This document shows positions 44,520-53,656 of a stretch of DNA of 64,000 bases, one piece after another. A program made the translations under genes and the position numbers. The notes below the pieces were generated by a model. The model saw only the letters and a program-made list of their open reading frames with translations. It ran no database searches and was not told where the DNA came from. Position 1 is the stretch's first letter. Every line of letters starts with the position of its first letter. The stretch comes from Ampelomyces quisqualis (Eukaryota > Ascomycota > Dothideomycetes > Pleosporales > Phaeosphaeriaceae), in the NCBI GenBank assembly GCA_018398575.1, contig JAGTXZ010000003.1:2542001-2606000 (forward strand), written 5' to 3'.

Positions 44520-45674
44520 ATGTCTTCCATACAGGACAAGATTCAACAGGCAGCTAGCCAGAATGCATCGCTGCTACAAGGTCTCCAGGAAACAGACTCG
44601 GCTCTTTCGCAGTTGCAGCAGCAGGATGCATACATCAACGACTTGAACCACCAAAGCGCTGTCATCAACGAACGTGTCGAGAAATTGAAGAAGACCACAG
44701 CTGCTGAACTTCGCGACCACGAGAAATACCGCGATTCGACTATGCGTCGCTTCGCGCACAAAGCCACTGGCCGTAAAGAAAAGTTCGCCGAGAAAGCCGC
44801 CAAAGAAGAGAAAGAGTACTTTGACGCCATGCAAGCGCAAAAGTCCGCAGAAGACGAGCTCACGTACGTTAAACACCTCAAATTGGAAGCAGAAACTACC
44901 CGCCATAAGTACGCCTCTGCCGCAGACTGCCACAAACACCTACAGGCTGAACTCGATGCCCTCTACACGTCCATCTTCGCAGGCCACACCCCCGGCTTCC
45001 CCGACGAAGACCGGAAAGAAGACGCATGTAATGCGGCATCCCAGCACTTGAAAAGCCTGCAAAAATCTCTCCAACACGAAAAACACATTCTCTTCCTGCT
45101 AGGTCAAACCGCGTCCAAACTCTCCGAAGCACGCAACGCCCTCGACTCCGCGTACGGCATGTCCCAATACGACATGTTTGGCGGCGGCACAATGGCCTCG
45201 ATGCAAAAACGCAATTACCTCGAACGTGCGGAATCGTCAATCCAACAAGTGCGCATGTTGCAAGATCAAATCAAGCCCCTCGCGCCAGACATTGAAAATC
45301 TCGGGCGGTTGAACATCGCAATGGGAAGTATTTGGTCCGACGTAGTGTTTGACAACATCTTCACCGACATGGACATGCACGAAAAAATTAAGAACAGCAT
45401 GGCGCAAGTCGATCGCGCGGGCAGTGGATGCGGGGATGTTATTCGGCGCAGGGAAGATGGGTTGAGGAGGTTTGAAGGGGACGTTAGGGCTGGTGAAGAG
45501 GGTTTGAGGAGAGCGAGACAAGAACTGCAGATGGCGAGAGAGGATGCGTTCAGTAGGGTTCTTGGGGGGGAGGTGATGGATAATAGGCTGGGAAGTCCAG
45601 CGGTGTCGCAGGGTGGGTTGCCGGGATACGAGCCGCCCAGTAACCGCCGCCGGGATATTCAGTTTAAAGTGTAA
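44520..45674 (+). CDS. Coiled-coil protein of unknown function
   Basis: A single exon of 384 residues from ATG 44520 (MSSIQDKIQQAASQNASLLQ). Long heptad-like stretches occupy about 10-200 (INERVEKLKKTTAAELRDHE, KEKFAEKAAKEEKEYFDAMQ) and 215-345, with a glycine-rich turn FGGGTMASMQKRNYLERAES in between. The C-terminus carries a proline motif GGLPGYEPPSNRR that is common in fungal proteins of this type. There is no signal or membrane segment, so it is likely cytosolic and structural or scaffolding. I cannot assign a function. Confidence 0.8.
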   Translation: MSSIQDKIQQAASQNASLLQGLQETDSALSQLQQQDAYINDLNHQSAVINERVEKLKKTTAAELRDHEKYRDSTMRRFAHKATGRKEKFAEKAAKEEKEYFDAMQAQKSAEDELTYVKHLKLEAETTRHKYASAADCHKHLQAELDALYTSIFAGHTPGFPDEDRKEDACNAASQHLKSLQKSLQHEKHILFLLGQTASKLSEARNALDSAYGMSQYDMFGGGTMASMQKRNYLERAESSIQQVRMLQDQIKPLAPDIENLGRLNIAMGSIWSDVVFDNIFTDMDMHEKIKNSMAQVDRAGSGCGDVIRRREDGLRRFEGDVRAGEEGLRRARQELQMAREDAFSRVLGGEVMDNRLGSPAVSQGGLPGYEPPSNRRRDIQFKV

Positions 45675-45723
45675 AGGTATCCACGAGTATCATTCGAGTA
45701 AAACACCTCTCCCTCCCTACAAA

Positions 45724-46516
45724 CTAAATAAACGCATTGGCCAGATAATTCTGAAAATTCCCATCTCTAAAACTCGGCGTCGCACTCCCAAAATTCGTGC
45801 TCTCCATCGCCCCCCTCGCCGCGGGCGACATTACCTCCCACGCCACCGCCGGCTGCTCCCCGCCCTTCCTATCACTCGCGATCAACTGGTGATTGACGGG
45901 CCAAATACTCATATAGCCAATCTTGGGCCGCGTTCCATCCAACGGCGGGCTCGTTACCTTTTGATACTCGCCGTGCGCGGAAATAGCGACGCCACGGAGC
46001 GTGGCTGTTTCCGAAGCGGAGGAGAGCCACACGACGATGTTTTCCCAGTCGTGGCGGTGACCGAGGCCAGAGGACGGAGAGTCTTTGGGCATGTACCAGC
46101 TGTACATGATGGCAAAGGCACCGTTGTGCGTGCCGCTGCGGACGTAGACTTGGCCTATGGAGGAGCCGCAGTTGGAGTTTGATGAGCCCGAGGTGGCGAG
46201 GCCGCCACTATGTGCATGGACTTGTCAGCTTAGGTTGGTGTTGGTATCTCGGATCCCGATGAGAATGGTAGATGCTTGCTTACCCAGTGTCTCCCGCGGC
46301 GTTGACGGCGGGGAAGGGAACGCAGCCGTTGTAGACTTCGAGCCAGGGCTTGTATTTGAGGTAGAGGGTACCGAGGAGGCCTGGGGGTACAGTCTGGGGG
46401 AAGCCGACGACTGCGTTATGGTTGATGACAGCGCGGCCGAGGAGGTGAGGCCAGGCCGAGATACAAGTCGCAGCTGCGAGGAGCTGGAGGGGAAGGACGC
46501 GGAGGTTGGAAAGCAT
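45724..46516 (-). CDS. NPP1/NLP-type necrosis-inducing secreted protein
   Basis: The model is complement(join(45724..46207,46208 to 46283 intron,46284..46516)), 238 residues; the intron is 76 nt. The signal peptide is MLSNLRVLPLQLLAAATCISA. The NPP1 domain carries the family heptapeptide GHRHDWE, which binds a metal at the membrane-active site, and two cysteines (in NGCVPFP and SNCGSS) as in type 1 members. NLPs are secreted proteins that attack dicot plasma membranes through glycosyl-inositol-phosphoceramides, though many fungal copies are non-cytotoxic. The frame is intact and the key residues are present, so an active product is plausible but cannot be decided from sequence. No other effector genes adjoin it. 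Confidence 0.9.
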
Positions 46517-47172
46517 CTTGGATCTAGATAATGATCAACCAGCTATGATACTGCCAGACACGCAGAGGCGAGGATAGTTCCTGCTTCGTTTCCTGCCGAG
46601 GGGGTTCGCGGCTTTATGCTTCTACAGTAACAGTTCGTTCAGCGTCGTCTAGTGTTGGCTTTCACTACACTGCCGCTCATGCTTCCGCATCAGGAAGATT
46701 GGGAGGAATGGAACCTCATGACATGCCGCACATGGTCTCACGGACCCACAGCAATTGGCCAGGGACTCGGTGCAGCAGCAACGGGCTTCCGTTTCTCTAT
46801 AGTCGTCCGAGGTTCTTGCATCTCTTGGTATCAAACGCAGGGATGGTTGCAAGCAAGGGATCTTGAACGTCGGGGGAGGTTGCTATGGTGGGCCAAGTTT
46901 ACAAGTGATCGGCATGGATAAAGGCAATGTTTCATGGGTACTGCGCCGAGATGTCGAATCAAGACGTGGTGTGGCGCATGTCGTGCGCCCGGGCCAGATG
47001 TTCATTGGTGGGGCCGGCGAGGCTAGCTGCAGCAGGTTAGGAGGGTGCATGGGTGGAGAGAGAGGAGCAGACACGTGGGGGCGGCAAGCAAACAACGTGA
47101 TCGTGAGACAAGGATGCTCGTTGATTGGAGTGATGGAGTCGCTTGTGTTGGGGGCAGTGAAGGACGCTCGTC
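46517..47172. other. Intergenic, nothing recognised
   Basis: Upstream region of the NLP gene and 3' region of the metallophosphoesterase gene. Open frames here extend from antisense reading of the GC-rich neighbour. Confidence 0.35.
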
Positions 47173-48153
47173 TCATCCAAAGCGGCGCCAGACGGTGGCC
47201 GTGTGCTCCTCCGACGGCGGAGAGGCGGGCCCCGGCAGAATCTCGCGCAGCAGGTCGTTGATATCGAGGCCGCGGTCCTGGCACTCCTGCCACTGGCGCG
47301 GATAGCCCAGACTGACCTCCTCGAAACGCGTGCCGTCTCTCCAGTCGGTCCTCCGAATGTGCAGGTGCCCACTCACCACCACCTTCGCATTGTACCGCGT
47401 ATGCCAGTCGGCCGTCTTCTTGGTGCCGCACCACAGCGAGAAGCGCGGGATGTTGACCAGCGTGACGACGTCCTCGCGCAGCGGCCAGTGCCCGGCGATG
47501 ACCAGCGGGACATGTGGGTGCGCTGCGACGGCGGCGGCGAGCTTGGCCTCGGTCTGGTCGACGAGGGCGTGGCACCACTCGATGCGCGAGGCGTAGGGGT
47601 CGGGGTGCAGCAGGTGCTCGTCGGTGGCCTCGATGTCCTGCTCGCGCGCCCACGCCAGCGCGTCCTCGAGCCGGACGGCGGCGGGGCGGAAGCTGTAGTC
47701 GTAGAGCGTGAAGACGGGCGCCACCACGACGGGCCCGCCCTCGCCCTCCCACAGCGCGTAGTCGTCCTCGGGCGTCAGGACCCCGTACTCGCGCGCAGCC
47801 GCGACGCACTCCATGTACTTTGCCTGCCCACGCGCGCCGTGCGCCTGCTGCGACGGCAGCGTGTACAGCTCGTGGTTGCCCGGCACCCACCACACGCGCC
47901 GAAAACACTCGGTGGCCTTCGCAAAGCCGATGCGGCAGTGCTCCATCGACTCACCCACGTCGCCACACAGGATGAGGTCGTCGTTGCGGTGCGGCAGTAG
48001 CTTCTCGAGCGCCTCGCGGTTGCCCTTGAAGGACAGGTGGATGTCGCCGATCGCAAATAATCTACCCTGAGACTGTACCACTGGCGGCGGGCTGCCGCGG
48101 ATAGTCGTTGGCGTCGCGTCTGCGGCTGCTGCCGTCGCGACAAGAGGATCCAT
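47173..48153 (-). CDS. Metallophosphoesterase of actinobacterial type
   Basis: A single intronless exon of 326 residues, GC-rich. All calcineurin-like phosphoesterase motifs are present: FAIGDIHLS (GDxH), LILCGDVGE (GDxx), WVPGNHELYT (GNHE), VIAGHWPL and VVSGHLHIRR (GHxH). Blocks such as LTPEDDYALWEGEGGPVVVA, SLWCGTKKTADWHTRYNAKV and FEEVSLGYPRQWQECQDRG closely recall metallophosphoesterases of Streptomyces and related bacteria as I remember them. It hydrolyses phosphoester bonds with two metal ions; the substrate is unknown. There is no signal peptide. Lack of introns, composition and family type suggest horizontal transfer (inference). Confidence 0.88.
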   Translation of the reverse strand: MDPLVATAAAADATPTTIRGSPPPVVQSQGRLFAIGDIHLSFKGNREALEKLLPHRNDDLILCGDVGESMEHCRIGFAKATECFRRVWWVPGNHELYTLPSQQAHGARGQAKYMECVAAAREYGVLTPEDDYALWEGEGGPVVVAPVFTLYDYSFRPAAVRLEDALAWAREQDIEATDEHLLHPDPYASRIEWCHALVDQTEAKLAAAVAAHPHVPLVIAGHWPLREDVVTLVNIPRFSLWCGTKKTADWHTRYNAKVVVSGHLHIRRTDWRDGTRFEEVSLGYPRQWQECQDRGLDINDLLREILPGPASPPSEEHTATVWRRFG

Positions 48154-49881
48154 GGCCAGATATCGTTTGGGGTGATGGAGGACCGTGTTTGCTCATCGTC
48201 GACTTATTGTTCCGCGCTGTCGGGGAATTACTGTGCGCGGCATAATCTGGTTCAGCCACGCGCCTCTCACAAATCCACAGTCAAGCCTATCATTCCATAC
48301 CTCGGCTCTAATTTCGTCACGCTCCCACTGGGCGCCTTGCCTGCTTGTTCGAGCATTTCGCAGCGACTAGGTCTGCGTGGTGGAGGAAGTATGATATATC
48401 CTGCAGTACTGAGTTTTACACGTGCAGCCAACACCCCTGCCGCTGCGTACAGTGCAGTACCGCAGTATATATCATACTCGCTCCTAAAAGCGTCACCTCC
48501 ATTTGTCTGGCCACCCACAGGCAAATTTCTGGCCACATTCTACCCAGTCGATGGTATATAAGTTTCTAGGCTGTCAATCGTAGCCTTGTCTCTTAAGTAT
48601 TCAATGAGGTCCTCAAAGATAAATCGTCGAACAACTATGAGGCGCACTAATTCACTTTCGCCTTCAGTCACACGCGCTAGTGCACAAACGCACTAGTTCA
48701 TGTCCACTCATGGCCTCTCGACCACACTCCACCCCGCGTGCTACCTCAATTGTTAACGCAACTGCACTGATCATGACCACCATCACGGATCTTCTCAGGT
48801 AGCAGCTCGGTCCGATCCAGAGCCAACTTCTGAGTTTCCTGGAGATCGCCGGCGTATCTTCGTTGCAACAAGCCTCACATACTCAACATGAACTACCTGT
48901 TGCGTCGATTGTTCAAGGACCTGCGCACCTTCCGATCCGTCGGAGGCGATTGTAACGCCCTGATGATACACGACTTTGCGCGGAAATTCTTCACTCGCCC
49001 TGGCCTTGACGCTCATCCTGTTCGATTAGACAGCTTTCTTCTGGTTGCTGGTTATACGGCAGCCTGGAGACGATGACGACGATGACTAGTTGCTGGGTAC
49101 GACTACGACGCACGCAACTATGAGCGGATTGTGAATGTATCAGCCATATTGTGGGCTTTGCGTGTAGCGAGGTAGTCATCCTCCTATCCCATATTTGTTT
49201 TTGCACTAGCTTTCTCACAGTCTCACACCACACATCTACTTCCTTCTGCTTCCGCATTGGAAACTCATCGCCCTTGATCACCTGGTTCACGTCCTTTATC
49301 CCCGTTCGTCTCGATATTGGTTTTTTGAACATCATGAGCGCGAATGGTTCTTTCGTCGTGGTGATATCAATGCGGCGCGAGGCGTCTCTACATGGTCGAG
49401 GTCGCCTGCGATTCAAAACAAGCTGGCAATAGCATATACGTGAAAGTTTGGCCTGTCGATAAAATCAGGAGAAGTTTGCTCTGGAGTAAGATCAAAGCTG
49501 ACTATGAAGTATGCGGCAAACGGAGGGTTGCCAGTTACTAGAAGTGGAGGAGTTGAAATGCAAGTATCTCGAGTTGCATGATCAAATCTCAAGACATGCC
49601 ATTTTGAGGCTACAAAAATCGCAGATGGACCATGCGAAGTGCGCCTTTGTTAAGACCGAAATCTTCAAATGCGCTAACGTTCTATAACGCTACCGCTGGT
49701 AGAAGGTCCTTGTAGCGACGCCTGACTCCGGAAACTGTGTGCTCCTGGCGTACTCATCATCGCGTGCCGAGACCCGAGAAATCGATTCTTTTGACGCCGA
49801 CCCGTATGCTGTGTACCGGTAGCCTTGTATTCGATTCCTCCTACGCCCAAACTTCTCGCACCCCTATCTGCCCCCGGACAA
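48154..49881. other. Long gap with a hairpin and no supported gene
   Basis: Apart from the inverted repeat at 48388-48478, only short broken frames are seen. A minus-strand frame at 48991-49416 is protein-like in places (QVIKGDEFPMRKQKEVDVWC) but has no recognised family. Confidence 0.35.
48388..48478. repeat. Imperfect inverted repeat (hairpin)
   Basis: The left arm AGTATGATATATCCTGCAGT (48388-48411 in full) pairs with the right arm 48455-48478 with two mismatches over 24 bp, around a 43-bp spacer. It could be a small transposon relic or a structured regulatory site. No flanking duplication is obvious. Confidence 0.7.
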
Positions 49882-51245
49882 CTACTCGTACATACTCGCC
49901 CTCTCGCGATCTGTGGCCAGCGTATCGTTATGCAAATGCTGCGTAACCTCCAATGTCTCGAGAATATGCCCAAGGCTCAACTTGCCCCTGTCATGACTAG
50001 CCATCAACCTCGCAATCTTGAGTATATTATTAATCTGCCGGCCGTTCACATTCATACACGCCAACTCTGTCGACTGCTCGGTAGTCATCGAGTGCTCTTG
50101 GATACTTGAGTTGAGGAAGTTCTCCCAGATCGTCTTGCGGCTCTCGATGGTGAGGTCCTGGTAGCCGAGCGAGATGTGGATGCGTGACTGGAATGCGGGG
50201 TCGAAATTCTGTACGCGATTGGTGGTGAGGAACATCGTGCTTTCGTAGTACTCGAGGACGCGGAGGAAGATGGATACGAGCTTGTTGCGCTGGAGGTCGT
50301 GGAGGGAGCGTGTCTCGAGGAAGACATCGGCCTCGTCGAGGAGGAGGATGGCGTTCCAGCGGCTGCAGAGCTCGAGGATATCTTGGACCTGGGTCTCGAT
50401 TTTGGTGGGATCGAAGTCGAAATCGCTGGCGGACATGACTGTGGTGAATTGTTAGCATGTTGACTACCGGGATAATCAACCTGATAGGAGCTGTGGAAGG
50501 CAAAGGTGGAAGGCAAAGTTCATGCAGATAAACTTACCATTCAACGGGATCTTCATCTAATCTGCTACCGACTCGGCTGTGAGAGTCTTGCCCACACCTG
50601 GAGGGCCACAAAGCAGGATGATCATACCGCGACCTTTTCCCTCGATCACATCGTCAAACATGCCACGATGCTTGCGCTGCGATTGGGTGAACCCTCGAAT
50701 GAGTTCTTTCTGGTTTTTCGGAAGCACAAGTCGATGGAACGCATTCTTCTGCCACTCGATGTCTTTGATGCAATTGACGGAGAAGTAGAGCCATAACCTC
50801 CTCTTCCGACTCCAGCCACAGAGAATACCCCTGCAAATGAGTTGTTGCTGGGGCGTCAACGGCACGCGTGCATCGGCCTTGGCGCCATCGCCAAAGACAC
50901 CATTGAAAGGCATGTCGCCATCTTCCATGTAGTCCTCCTGATACTGATTTGGATACACTCTCCAAGCCTTTGGCATCATTGTTGTCAAAGTCGTCGTCGA
51001 CACGGTCGTGGCGATTTCCATTTACAGGAAGCGCAGATTTGGTTTGTTTGAGAGGCACACCCCTTTGGCATGCCTTGGATCTTGGCGGTTCCACCCATAC
51101 GTGTCAATCACAATACGGCCCGTGATGTTGTACTTCTCCTTGCTCTCCATCGCGTTAATCTCCATGCCATGCCCTCGTAGGCACGATACTCAAGGCCTGC
51201 AAGCTCTTCTGTCCTCGCTCCACGCGTGACTAGATCCTCCATCGT
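49882..51245 (-). pseudogene. 5'-truncated AAA-ATPase pseudogene
   Basis: The remnant reads from about 51245 down: MEDLVTRGARTEELAGLEYR, a frame change, YNITGRIVIDTYGWNRQDP, LWLYFSVNCIKDIEWQKNAF, Walker A LLCGPPGVGKTLTAESVAD, an in-frame TAG (50559-50557), an intron-like gap, then SASDFDFDPTKIETQVQDIL, Walker B AILLLDEADVFLETRSLHDL and sensor region MFLTTNRVQNFDPAFQSRIH. This is the C-terminal half of the large fungal AAA-ATPase family with ClpA/Bcs1-like architecture. The N-terminal several hundred residues are absent, and the homology stops about 280 bp before the next gene. Frameshifts plus the stop beside Walker A make it non-functional. Confidence 0.75.
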
Positions 51246-51523
51246 CGGCGGTAGCAGGCTCGATGAGCCGCGACCCTGTCTCTCGACGCAGGGGATGCTG
51301 GACGCATGGCGGCACACATGTGTTGGAGGTGAAGGAGGTGAAGGAGGTGAAGGTGGGGAGACGCGCGAGGCGAGGTGGCGTCTTCCCCCCGCGATCGGCG
51401 AAAAGTTCAGCCCCACCACGCGCTGTCCGAATTTCTTCAAGTGAGCCGTCAGCAACCATGCTCTTTCCTTGCGCAACACCCAGACTGTGAGCGCATCGTC
51501 GTCGAGGCGCCCAAACACGCACC

Positions 51524-53656
51524 ATGGCTACTCACATCAAGGTCCCGTGCTCGTCGGCCAACATTGGCCCCGGCTTTGACGTCATCGGCCTCGCGCTGAA
51601 CCTCTACCTCGAGCTCGACGTCACGGTCACGCGCAAAGAAGGCTCCAAGCACTCGCTCAACTGCAGAATCACCTACGAGGGCGTCGGCGCGGAAGATGTT
51701 CCGCTCGTCGCCGCAGACAACCTCATCACCCGCACCGCCGTCTACGTCCTCCGCTGCCATGGCGTGCGCGCCTTTCCCCCCGAGACACACGTGCACGTCA
51801 AGAACCCCATCCCGCTGGGCCGCGGGCTGGGCTCGTCGGCGGCGGCCATCGTCGGCGGCGTCTTCCTCGCGAACGAAGTCGGCAATCTGCAGCTGTCCCG
51901 GGCGCGCATGCTCGACTACTGCCTGATGGAGGAGCGGCACCCGGACAACGTCGCGGCGGCCCTGTACGGCGGCTTCGTGGGCACGTACCTCAACGAGCTG
52001 TCGCCCGAAGACACGGAGCGCCTCGAGATCCCCCGCAGCGAAGTCCTGCCCCAGCCGGCCGGCGGCGTCGACACGGGTCTGCGGCCGCCGGAGCCCCCGC
52101 GCAACATCGGGCACTACACCAAGTTCAACTGGTCGCCCGCCATCAAGTGCGTGTGCATCATACCCCAGTTCGAGGTCTCGACTGCAAAGGCGCGCGCGGT
52201 GCTGCCAGAGTCCTACTCGCGCAAAGATGCCATCTTCAACATGCAGCGGCTGGCAGTCCTTGCCACCGCCCTGGGCCAAGCAACACCCGACCCAGACCTC
52301 ATCTACACAGCCATGCAGGACAAGCTGCACCAGCCGTACCGCCAGGGCCTAATCCCAGGCCTCACCGAGATCCTGCAGTCGGTCACCCCCCAGTCGCATC
52401 CCGGGCTGCTGGGCATCTGTCTCTCGGGCGCTGGGCCCACCATCCTCGCGCTCGCGACAGAGAACTTCGACGCGATAGCGGACCACCTGCTCGAGCAGTT
52501 CAACAAGGAAGGCATAACATGTGACTGGAAGCTGCTCGTGCCGGCTGAGGAAGGCACGACTGTAGTACGGCCGTCAAGCGCGCAGCTCGAGACTGGCGAA
52601 GCGTTGACCTATGCTTCATCAGGAGTCAGCATTGACGCCGGCAACGAGCTCGTCAAGCGCATCAAGGCCTCCACGACGAGCACACGGCGGCCTGGGGCGG
52701 ATGGCGAAATCGGTGGCTTTGGTGGGCTCTTGGATCTACAGGCGGCAGGTTACACCGAGCCGCCAATACTCGTTGGTGCCATCGACGGCATCGGCACAAA
52801 GGTCAAGATCGCTTTCGAGATGGGCAAGCATGACACCGTCGGTATCGACCTAGTCGCCATGAACGTCAACGATCTGGTCGTACAGGGCGCCGAGCCGTTG
52901 ATGTTCCTCGACTACTACGCCTGCAGCAAGCTCGACGTCGAAGGTGCCGCAAAATTCGTCGAGGGTGTCGCAAATGGTTGCCGACAGTCCGGCGCTGCCT
53001 TGGTTGGTGGTGAAACGGCGGAAATGCCAGGAATCTACAAAGAAGGCGAATACGATGCTGGTGGCGCGGCCATTGGCGCCATCAAGAAGGGTGTGCCCAT
53101 CCTCCCAGATACTGCTTCCATGGTCGAAGGGGATATTCTCCTCGGCCTGGCGTCTAGCGGTGTACACTCGAACGGCTTCTCCCTTGTTCGCAAGATTATC
53201 GAGAAGAAGGGTCTGTCTTTCCACGACGCCGCACCGTGGAGCGAAGGCGACAACATCGGTACTGCTCTCCTCTCACCGACCAAAATCTACGTCAAGCCGC
53301 TGCTAGCTGCCACTCGGAGAAGCCTCATCAAAGGCATGGCCCACATCACTGGTGGCGGTCTCCTCGAAAACATTCCTCGCATGCTGCCGAAGACCCTGGC
53401 TGCAGAAGTCGATGCGAAAACTTGGCCCGTCCCTCCTGTATTCAAGTGGTTGAAGTCGGCCGGCCGATTGGATCACACGGAATTTGCCCGTACGTTCAAT
53501 ACCGGTCTGGGTATGGTGCTCGTTGTCGACCACCACAACGTCCAAGCTGCGACAGAGATTCTGCAAGAGTGGGGCGAGCAAGTGTTCACTATCGGCAAGT
53601 TGGTTAAGAGGGCCGACGAGGACTGCATTGTGCAGAATATGGACTCGTGGCAATAA
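51524..53656 (+). CDS. Homoserine kinase - AIR synthase (PurM) fusion protein
   Basis: One exon of 710 residues. Residues 1 to about 350 are a complete homoserine kinase of the GHMP family: VPCSSANIGPGFDVIGLALN at the start, the ATP loop PIPLGRGLGSSAAA (95-108) and the late GLLGICLSGAGPTILALA. A short linker then leads into a complete phosphoribosylformylglycinamidine cyclo-ligase (about 360-705): LTYASSGVSIDAGNELVKRI, GGFGGLLDL, GAIDGIGTKVKIAFEMGKHD, LVGGETAEMPGIYKEGEYDA and GMAHITGGGLLENIPRM. The first domain makes O-phosphohomoserine for threonine, the second makes aminoimidazole ribotide in purine synthesis. In fungi AIR synthase is normally fused to GAR synthetase (Ade5,7), which is absent here. 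There is no stop, frame change or intron-like junction between the domains. Confidence 0.95.
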   Translation: MATHIKVPCSSANIGPGFDVIGLALNLYLELDVTVTRKEGSKHSLNCRITYEGVGAEDVPLVAADNLITRTAVYVLRCHGVRAFPPETHVHVKNPIPLGRGLGSSAAAIVGGVFLANEVGNLQLSRARMLDYCLMEERHPDNVAAALYGGFVGTYLNELSPEDTERLEIPRSEVLPQPAGGVDTGLRPPEPPRNIGHYTKFNWSPAIKCVCIIPQFEVSTAKARAVLPESYSRKDAIFNMQRLAVLATALGQATPDPDLIYTAMQDKLHQPYRQGLIPGLTEILQSVTPQSHPGLLGICLSGAGPTILALATENFDAIADHLLEQFNKEGITCDWKLLVPAEEGTTVVRPSSAQLETGEALTYASSGVSIDAGNELVKRIKASTTSTRRPGADGEIGGFGGLLDLQAAGYTEPPILVGAIDGIGTKVKIAFEMGKHDTVGIDLVAMNVNDLVVQGAEPLMFLDYYACSKLDVEGAAKFVEGVANGCRQSGAALVGGETAEMPGIYKEGEYDAGGAAIGAIKKGVPILPDTASMVEGDILLGLASSGVHSNGFSLVRKIIEKKGLSFHDAAPWSEGDNIGTALLSPTKIYVKPLLAATRRSLIKGMAHITGGGLLENIPRMLPKTLAAEVDAKTWPVPPVFKWLKSAGRLDHTEFARTFNTGLGMVLVVDHHNVQAATEILQEWGEQVFTIGKLVKRADEDCIVQNMDSWQ

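Noticed and set aside
46883..47908. 341-codon Ala/Arg-rich minus-strand frame
   Set aside because: It is a shifted-frame shadow of the GC-rich metallophosphoesterase.
51449..52330. 293-codon minus-strand frame
   Set aside because: It is antisense to the homoserine kinase domain and has no motifs of its own.
51524..53656. The fusion being two overlapping or adjacent genes
   Set aside because: There is one uninterrupted frame with no stop, no second ATG context and no intron signals between the domains.
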